Source of the DNA: Micromonospora chaiyaphumensis
GTDB lineage: Bacteria > Actinomycetota > Actinomycetes > Mycobacteriales > Micromonosporaceae
Assembly (NCBI RefSeq): GCF_900091435.1
Contig: NZ_FMCS01000011.1
Location: 1 to 64,000 of the forward strand
Direction of reading: 5' to 3'
Length of the DNA stretch: 64,000 nucleotides
The number at the start of each line of letters is the position of its first letter. Position 1 is the first letter of the stretch. Positions 59,251 through 64,000 of the stretch are shown here, piece after piece. The notes below the pieces were generated by a model that saw only the letters and a list, made by a program, of their open reading frames with translations, was not told the origin of the DNA and did no database searches. Position numbers and translations under genes: made by a program.

Positions 59251-60186
59251 GTGACCAGCCTGACGAAGAGCCGGATCCGCTGGGCCGACCTGCCCGCGCC
59301 CGTCCGCGCCGCGGTCGAGGACATCCTCGGCGACCGGGTGGTGGCCGCCGAGTCACAGCACGGCGGCTTCTCCCCCGGCACCGCCGACCGGGTGCGCACC
59401 GCCGGTGGCGGGCGGGCCTTCGTCAAGGCGGTCAGCCCCGCGCAGAACGACCGCAGCCCCACGCTGCACCGGGCGGAGGCGCGGATCGCCGCCGCGCTGC
59501 CACCGGCCGCGCCGGCGCCCCGGCTGCTCGGCAGCCACGACGACGGCGACTGGATCGCGCTGGTCTTCAGCGACGTCGAGGGCCGTCACCCGGTCACGCC
59601 GTGGGACGCCGGGGAGCTGGCCGTCGTGCTGTCCACCCTGGAGGCGATGGCCGGGGTGCTCACCCCGGCACCCGCCGCGGTGGTCGCCACCGCGACCGAG
59701 CAACTGGGGTACGACTTCGGCGGCTGGCGGCGGCTCGCCGACGACCCACCGGCCGACCTGGACCCGTGGGCCGCGGCCCGGCTGCCCGAGCTGTGCGCGG
59801 CCGCCGACCGGGGGCTTGCCGCGCTGGCCGGCGACACCCTCTGCCACGTCGACATCCGGGCCGACAACCTCCTGATCGGCCCGGACGGCGACGTCACCGT
59901 GGTCGACTGGCCCTTGGCCTGCCGCGGGCCGGCCTGGCTGGACAGCCTGCTGACCCTGATCAACGTGCAGGTGCACGGCGGTCACGACCCGGAGGCGCTG
60001 CTGGCCGCCCGGTCGCTCACCGCCGGGGTGGACGCCGCCGACGTGACCGGGGTGCTGGCCGGGTTCACCGGCTTCTTCCTGGACGGCGCCCGCCAGCCGC
60101 CCCCGCCCGGCATCCCGACGGTCCGGGCGTTCCAGCGGTTGCAGGGCGACGCGCTGCTGCCCTGGCTCGCCCGCCGGATGGACTGA
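59251..60186 (+). CDS. Aminoglycoside phosphotransferase-like kinase
   Basis: 311 residues of the APH/choline-kinase fold: GGGRAFVKAVSP (ATP-binding Lys), CHVDIRADNLLI (catalytic loop with Asp and Asn; His-x-Asp-x5-Asn) and VTVVDWPLACRGPAWLD (metal-binding Asp). The brenner-type motif reads CHVDIRADN, close to the HxDxxxxN of the family. Substrate unknown; most actinobacterial members are not resistance enzymes. GTG at 59251, 41 bp after the RibD-like gene on the same strand, so they may form one transcript. Confidence 0.85.
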   Translation: MTSLTKSRIRWADLPAPVRAAVEDILGDRVVAAESQHGGFSPGTADRVRTAGGGRAFVKAVSPAQNDRSPTLHRAEARIAAALPPAAPAPRLLGSHDDGDWIALVFSDVEGRHPVTPWDAGELAVVLSTLEAMAGVLTPAPAAVVATATEQLGYDFGGWRRLADDPPADLDPWAAARLPELCAAADRGLAALAGDTLCHVDIRADNLLIGPDGDVTVVDWPLACRGPAWLDSLLTLINVQVHGGHDPEALLAARSLTAGVDAADVTGVLAGFTGFFLDGARQPPPPGIPTVRAFQRLQGDALLPWLARRMD

Positions 60187-60197
60187 GAACGGCCGGA

Positions 60198-60380
60198 TCA
60201 GCCCCGCTTCGCGAAGGCGACGAAGGCGCGCCAGGTCTGCGGGGTGAAGATGAGGGCCGGACCGGCGGGGTCCTTGCTGTCCCGGACGCCGACCACATCA
60301 GGCAGGTTGTCGGCCACCTCGATGCACTCCCCCTGGCCGCTACGGCTTGACTTCCGCCACTGCGCGCCGATCAGCTCCAC
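60198..60380 (-). CDS. DUF397 protein
   Basis: 60 residues: QWRKSSRSGQGECIEVADNLPDVVGVRDSKDPAGPALIFTPQTWRAFVAFAKRG, the full DUF397 signature (WRKSSxS, GxCxEVA, VRDSKdP, L.f.p..W..Fl). Always found beside Scr1-type XRE regulators, as in whiJ-like loci of Streptomyces, where the small protein is thought to be the regulator's partner. The GTG at 60380 overlaps the XRE stop by 10 bp, in another frame. Confidence 0.88.
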   Translation of the reverse strand: MELIGAQWRKSSRSGQGECIEVADNLPDVVGVRDSKDPAGPALIFTPQTWRAFVAFAKRG

Positions 60381-61174
60381 GATGTCACCGCTTCCTTCAT
60401 CAGCTCGATCGACTGGCGGCGGGACAGCGCCTCGTTGCGGACGCTCTCCCACCTCGACAGCAGAATAGCTAGATCCTCATCTCTGTCGACGACGACGCCG
60501 CCGAGCTGAGTCTCCAGGTGACCGACCCAGCCGCCGTTCGCGTCTCTACCCAGGACGAACGGCCCGATCAGTCCCACATGCACACTCACCTCCACGGGGA
60601 TGACCTGCACGCTGATGTGCGGCTTAGCGGCGCAGGCGATCAGGTGCGCCGTCTGCTCGGCCATGATGCCCTTGAAACTTTCGTCGGCACGACGCAGGAC
60701 GGCTTCCTCGATCACCGCGATGAACTGCGGCGGATTCGGCTGCGAGAGGATGGACTGCCGATCCAGCCTGACGTTGAGGCGCTGCTCGACCTCGTCGTCC
60801 GTCAGGGTGTCCGCCGAGCGAATGACTGCGCGGGCGTAGTTCTGCGTCTGCAGCAGCCCTGGGATCAGAGTCGGCTGGTAACAGCGGAGCTGCTGTGCCT
60901 GCCGCTCCGCTTCCAGCCAGGGCCGTAGCCAACTCGGCTGGCCGTCGCGATCGGCGAGCTTGAGCAGCGACGTCAGCAGGCCGCCGGTGGCCAGCACCTC
61001 GTCCGCACGTTGAAGGAAGAACCGGTCAAGCGGCCGTTGGCCCAGTTCGACCGCGGACACCTGGGAACCCGAGAAGTGAACCAGCTTCCCGAACTCCTCC
61101 TGGCTCAACTCGGCCTTCACTCGCAGGCGCCGTAGCTGGGCACGGATCAGGTCGACCGTCGGCTCGCTCTCCAC
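60371..61174 (-). CDS. Scr1/DUF5753-type XRE regulator
   Basis: 267 residues. XRE HTH: LRRLRVKAELSQEEFGKLVHFSGSQVSAVELGQRPLDRFFLQRADEVL (about 14-62). The DUF5753 part follows: LRPWLEAERQAQQLRCYQPTLIPGLLQTQNYARAVIRS, QSILSQPNPPQFIAVIEEAVLRR, and AKPHISVQVIPVEVSVHVGLIGPFVLG. These WhiJ-like regulators act with DUF397 partners in development or secondary metabolism. ATG at 61174. The 224-bp gap to the divergent gene holds no recognised operator. Confidence 0.9.
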   Translation of the reverse strand: MESEPTVDLIRAQLRRLRVKAELSQEEFGKLVHFSGSQVSAVELGQRPLDRFFLQRADEVLATGGLLTSLLKLADRDGQPSWLRPWLEAERQAQQLRCYQPTLIPGLLQTQNYARAVIRSADTLTDDEVEQRLNVRLDRQSILSQPNPPQFIAVIEEAVLRRADESFKGIMAEQTAHLIACAAKPHISVQVIPVEVSVHVGLIGPFVLGRDANGGWVGHLETQLGGVVVDRDEDLAILLSRWESVRNEALSRRQSIELMKEAVTSWS

Positions 61175-61398
61175 GCTTCCTCCCCAATTTCTCGGCGACC
61201 TTCCCTGCGTCGCCGCGTTTCGGTGTCGGCCGACCCGACGTCTTCACGATCAGCCTCGGCGGCTTCCGAGCGTAGTGCTGTCCTCAACAGACTGTCACCG
61301 GTGGGCCGCATCCCGTCCGGCCCGCCGCGGGGCCGCCCCCGATTCCCCCGATGCCGTGGGCGGCCCCGACCTCAGCCTCCGTGACAAGGAAGGTCGTG

Positions 61399-61728
61399 AT
61401 GAGCGGCGCCATGCTTCCCGTACCCCGGCTCGGGCCGCACCCCGACCGGCCGCGCGCCTACCCGCCGGACCGGCCGCCGCACCTGCCGATCCGGCCGCTG
61501 TGGCTGTGCCGGGCGTGCGGGGCACCCTGGCCCTGCGCCCAGGCCCGGCTGCTGCTCAAGGTCGAGTACGCCGATCACCCGGTCGATCTGGCCGTCTACC
61601 TGTCCGGGCTCTACCACGAGGCGACCCACGACCTGTTCCGGCTGAACCCGCACGACGGGCCCACGCCGCGCGAGCTGTTCGAGCGGTTCGTGGGGTGGGG
61701 GCCGTACCGGCGAAGCGTGGTCGAATGA
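61399..61728 (+). CDS. Small Cys-containing hypothetical protein
   Basis: 109 residues. A Pro/Arg-rich start (LGPHPDRPRAYPPDRPPHLPIRP) leads to LWLCRACGAPWPCAQARLLL, a CxxC-x4-C knuckle that recurs beside DUF397/XRE loci in actinomycetes (sometimes mislabelled 'flavin reductase'). The rest is helical: VEYADHPVDLAVYLSGLYHEATHDLFRLN. AAGGAAGG lies 5-6 nt before the ATG. Divergent from the Scr1 regulator. Function unknown. Confidence 0.75.
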   Translation: MSGAMLPVPRLGPHPDRPRAYPPDRPPHLPIRPLWLCRACGAPWPCAQARLLLKVEYADHPVDLAVYLSGLYHEATHDLFRLNPHDGPTPRELFERFVGWGPYRRSVVE

Positions 61729-61782
61729 CGGCCTCAACCATCCGCCGGGTGACACGCGTTCCTAGGGGGCGAGGGGGTGGGC

Positions 61783-62286
61783 ATGTCGGAGACGTTCCAC
61801 GAGTTCGTGGTGCAGCGGTCGCCCGCGCTGTCGCGGACCGCGTACCTGCTGACCGGCGACCACCAGCACGCCGAGGACCTGTTGCAGAGCGCGCTGGCCC
61901 GGACGTACCGGCACTGGCGGCGGATCCACGACGGGGACCCGGAGGCGTACGTGCGCCGGGTCATGTACCACCAGCAGGTCTCGTGGTGGCGCCGGCGGCG
62001 GGTGGCGGAACGGCTGGACGCGACGCCGGTCGAGCGGGGCGGCGGCGACCACACCGAGGACACCGCGCTGCGGCTCAGCGTGGTGGCGGCGCTGGGCCGG
62101 CTCACCGCCCGGCAGCGGGCCGTGGTGGTGCTCCGCTACTACGAGGACCTGACCGAGGCGCAGGTGGCCGAGGTGCTCGGCTGCTCGGTGGGCACGGTGA
62201 AGCGGCACGGGCACGACGCCGTGCGCCGTCTCCGCGACCTCGTCCCCGACCTGTGGGAGCCGACGCCGGAGAGGAGCGGGCGATGA
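61783..62286 (+). CDS. SigE-family RNA polymerase sigma factor (ECF)
   Basis: 167 residues. Region 2: HEFVVQRSPALSRTAYLLTGDHQHAEDLLQSALARTYRHWRRI (6-48). Region 4: AALGRLTARQRAVVVLRYYEDLTEAQVAEVLGCSVGTVKRHGHDAVRRLRDL. This is the actinobacterial SigE-like ECF subgroup without extra domains. ATG at 61783 is preferred (GAGGGGG 5 nt upstream); a GTG 6 bases earlier is possible. Its stop overlaps the next ATG (ATGA), so the next product is made with it. Confidence 0.9.
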   Translation: MSETFHEFVVQRSPALSRTAYLLTGDHQHAEDLLQSALARTYRHWRRIHDGDPEAYVRRVMYHQQVSWWRRRRVAERLDATPVERGGGDHTEDTALRLSVVAALGRLTARQRAVVVLRYYEDLTEAQVAEVLGCSVGTVKRHGHDAVRRLRDLVPDLWEPTPERSGR

Positions 62287-63659
62287 GCGTACGGCTGCGG
62301 GAGGCGCTGCGGGAGGCGGCGGCCGAGGTGCCCGCGTACCCGGTGCACGACCGTGCGGTGCGGACCGCGCGCCGCACCCGGCGGCGGATGGCGGCGGCGG
62401 TCGCTGCGGTGCTGGTGCTGGTGGCGCTCGTGCCGGTGGCGGCGCGCGGCGGCGACCGGCCCTCGATCGCTCCGGCCGGTGTGGACGGCCCCGCGCTGCC
62501 GGACCGGATCGGGCTGCCGCCGTTCGGCTCGCTGCACGCGACCGACCGGCCCCGGCTCGGCCCGGCGGCGCTGATCTTCAGCGGGCAGGCGCGAGGGCTC
62601 ACGGGCCTGATCGACGAGGACGGCACCGTCGGCATCGTCGGGGCGGACGCCGACCGCTACCGGACCTGGACGGTCGGCTTCGAGGCGCCGGCCGGGGAGC
62701 AGGTGCTGCTCAGCCCCGACGGGCGGCGGATCGCCGTTCCGGCCGGTTCCCCCGGGCACCCGGGCATCGATCTCGTCGACCTGGTGGACGGCACGGTGCG
62801 GCATCTGGCGAGCCCGCGGCCGGGCAGCAGCCTGACCCGGCCGGCCGGTTGGGCGCCGGACGGGTCCGCCCTGGTCGTGCGGGACACCACGGCGGCCAAC
62901 CCGGAGGGCAGCGCCTACGTCGACACGCTCAGCCTGGTCCGGCTGGACACCGGCCGGGCGGTGCGGCTGCTCGAGACCGACCAGCTGCCGATCTTCGGCG
63001 CCCCGGTCGCGTTCACCGCCGACGGGTCCCGCCTGGCCTTCCAGGTCGGCGACAAGGTGCTCGTGACCGGCACCGACGGGCGGCAGGTCACCTCGTTCCC
63101 GCTGCCGCCGGAGAGCGGGCTGGCCGGCAAGGGAGCCTGGCTGCCGGACGGGTCGTTGGCCCTGGTGAGCCGCGACCCGGACACCACCCGGTGGCGGCTG
63201 CGCCGGGTCGACCCGGCCAGCGGCCGGGACCTCGGCGTGCTGGCGCTGCCCGCGGTCGACGGTGTCACCACCATCCGACTGCTGGGCTGGTGGCCGGACG
63301 GATCCGCGCTGGTGGTCGGCTACCGGCCCGATCCGGACTCGCCGGAGCGCTTCGACGGGCCCGTCGACATGGACCAGCGGACCGTGTATCCCAACGTGCA
63401 GACGGTCCGCGTGCTGGGCCTGACCCCCGGGGCCGCCACGCCGACAACGCTGCTCACCGCCCCGGACCAGGTGCTCGCCATCGACGTGGCGGACGCCGTG
63501 GTGCGCGCCGGGCGCGTCCGCGCGGCGGATCCGCCGTCCGGACCGGGCGGCCGGTTCTGGTGGGCCGCCGGGGCGGCGGCGCTGGTGCTCGGCGGCCTGG
63601 TGGCCGCGCGGCTGCTCCGGCGGCGCCGGGTCACTCGGGGGCGCGCACCTCGTGGGTGA
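62283..63659 (+). CDS. Membrane-anchored propeller-like protein, coupled to the sigma factor
   Basis: 458 residues. A cytoplasmic N-terminal helix (LREALREAAAEVPAYPVHD) of about 30 residues precedes a transmembrane helix (about 36-53), then an extracytoplasmic domain of repeated SPDGRRIAV/TADGSRLAF/WAPDGSALVV blades, and a final transmembrane helix (about 417-440) with an Arg-rich tail. The layout, with a start overlapping the sigma stop, matches putative anti-sigma/sensor proteins, although no ZAS motif is present. Its 3' end overlaps the convergent hydrolase by 29 bp. Confidence 0.8.
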   Translation: MSVRLREALREAAAEVPAYPVHDRAVRTARRTRRRMAAAVAAVLVLVALVPVAARGGDRPSIAPAGVDGPALPDRIGLPPFGSLHATDRPRLGPAALIFSGQARGLTGLIDEDGTVGIVGADADRYRTWTVGFEAPAGEQVLLSPDGRRIAVPAGSPGHPGIDLVDLVDGTVRHLASPRPGSSLTRPAGWAPDGSALVVRDTTAANPEGSAYVDTLSLVRLDTGRAVRLLETDQLPIFGAPVAFTADGSRLAFQVGDKVLVTGTDGRQVTSFPLPPESGLAGKGAWLPDGSLALVSRDPDTTRWRLRRVDPASGRDLGVLALPAVDGVTTIRLLGWWPDGSALVVGYRPDPDSPERFDGPVDMDQRTVYPNVQTVRVLGLTPGAATPTTLLTAPDQVLAIDVADAVVRAGRVRAADPPSGPGGRFWWAAGAAALVLGGLVAARLLRRRRVTRGRAPRG

Positions 63660-64000
63660 GGAAGGGCAGCACGGCCGCCGGCAGGGCGGGTGAGCCGACG
63701 ATGTCGTGGTGGGTCAGCCCGGGCAGCACGGCCAGCCGGGACGCGGGCCGGCCCGTGCCGTCCCCGCCGGCGTCGCGGTGGCCGCCGCCGAGCAGCCCGA
63801 AGAACTCGGCCGCGTGGCGCACGGGGATCGAGTCGGCGTCGGCGAACACCAGCAGCACGGGCATGGGCAGGGCGGCCACCTCGGCGGACCAGTCGTACTC
63901 GCGGCGCAGCAGCTCGCCGGTCTTCGCCCAGAGGGTCGGCCAGTCCTGCGGGCGGGGCGCGACCCGTTCGTAGCGTTCGTGCGCCGGGGTGCCGCGCATC
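63631..64000 (-). CDS. Alpha/beta hydrolase, C-terminal part
   Basis: The gene continues past the right edge; 123 residues are visible. VLLVFADADSIPVRHAAEFFGLL carries the acid residue (FADADS) and LAVLPGLTHHDIVGSPALPAAVLPFL the catalytic His, the usual end of an alpha/beta-fold hydrolase. The nucleophile elbow lies outside the window. An internal ATG at 63999 is probably not the start. It overlaps the end of the propeller-like gene by 29 bp. Confidence 0.8.
   Translation of the reverse strand, partial: MRGTPAHERYERVAPRPQDWPTLWAKTGELLRREYDWSAEVAALPMPVLLVFADADSIPVRHAAEFFGLLGGGHRDAGGDGTGRPASRLAVLPGLTHHDIVGSPALPAAVLPFLTHEVRAPE

Overview
The window is GC-rich chromosomal DNA with dense genes, frequent GTG starts, many 4-nt start/stop overlaps, an actinobacterial-type RNase P RNA, an Scr1-type XRE/DUF397 pair, a SigE-family sigma factor, F420 biochemistry and lysine-rich (PAKKT) basic proteins. 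Together these point to an actinomycete. The gene content and the intergenic palindromes suggest Micromonosporaceae (Micromonospora-like), but that placement is inference. It reads as ordinary core chromosome: no tRNA, CRISPR array, insertion sequence, prophage or integrated element was found.

Layout. 1-21 kb is a nitrogen and core-metabolism block: the 3' end of glnA1 (adenylylatable glutamine synthetase), a GYD protein, an ArsR/SRPBCC pair, two tandem MptB-like mannosyltransferases with a divergent membrane protein, a repeat-rich gap, glnE (the adenylyltransferase acting on GlnA1), a class I amidotransferase, an S66 LD-carboxypeptidase, a Vgb-like propeller lyase, a small secreted protein, a WYL regulator with a VOC protein, glnA2 (no adenylylation tyrosine), nadE, panB and an F420:NADPH reductase-like gene. 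20-29 kb holds an RNB ribonuclease, an H1-like lysine-rich protein, an M48 protease, a PadR/membrane-protein pair, a treble-clef FBP protein facing a TetR gene, a GAF-SpoIIE phosphatase and a leaderless MerR-type operon. 29.5-36.6 kb holds a Tet(X)-like monooxygenase with a divergent TetR, rnpB, a TauE/SafE permease, an MFS/MarR pair and a DUF3311/SSS symporter operon behind a CRP-like site. 36.7-42.4 kb holds the conserved nif3/zinc-ribbon/RNase H-phosphatase operon and an XRE/flavoprotein/PrimPol-like locus. 42.6-48.8 kb is one tightly coupled five-gene operon (DUF1800, DUF1501, ferric-reductase-like flavocytochrome, FMN-binding protein, ApbE), the best candidate for an under-described system. 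49-64 kb holds a SNF2 helicase/SWIM pair, a PfkB kinase, a DinB protein, a polysaccharide pyruvyl transferase, a membrane-anchored Nudix-like protein, a TetR/RibD-like pair, an APH-like kinase, the XRE/DUF397 pair and a SigE sigma factor with a coupled membrane-anchored propeller-like protein. The window ends inside an alpha/beta hydrolase.

How the genes work together. GlnA1, GlnE and GlnA2 form the glutamine-synthetase module; a GTAAC-N6-GTAAC repeat upstream of glnA2 suggests GlnR control. Most accessory genes are small regulator-plus-effector pairs (ArsR/SRPBCC, PadR/membrane protein, TetR/Tet(X)-like, MarR/MFS, TetR/RibD-like, MerR/YnfA), several with visible dyad operators. At least five of the regulators or regulator-led operons have a -10-like hexamer 6-7 nt before the start codon and no Shine-Dalgarno, consistent with leaderless transcripts. 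All functions are read from sequence motifs and family knowledge; no database search was run.
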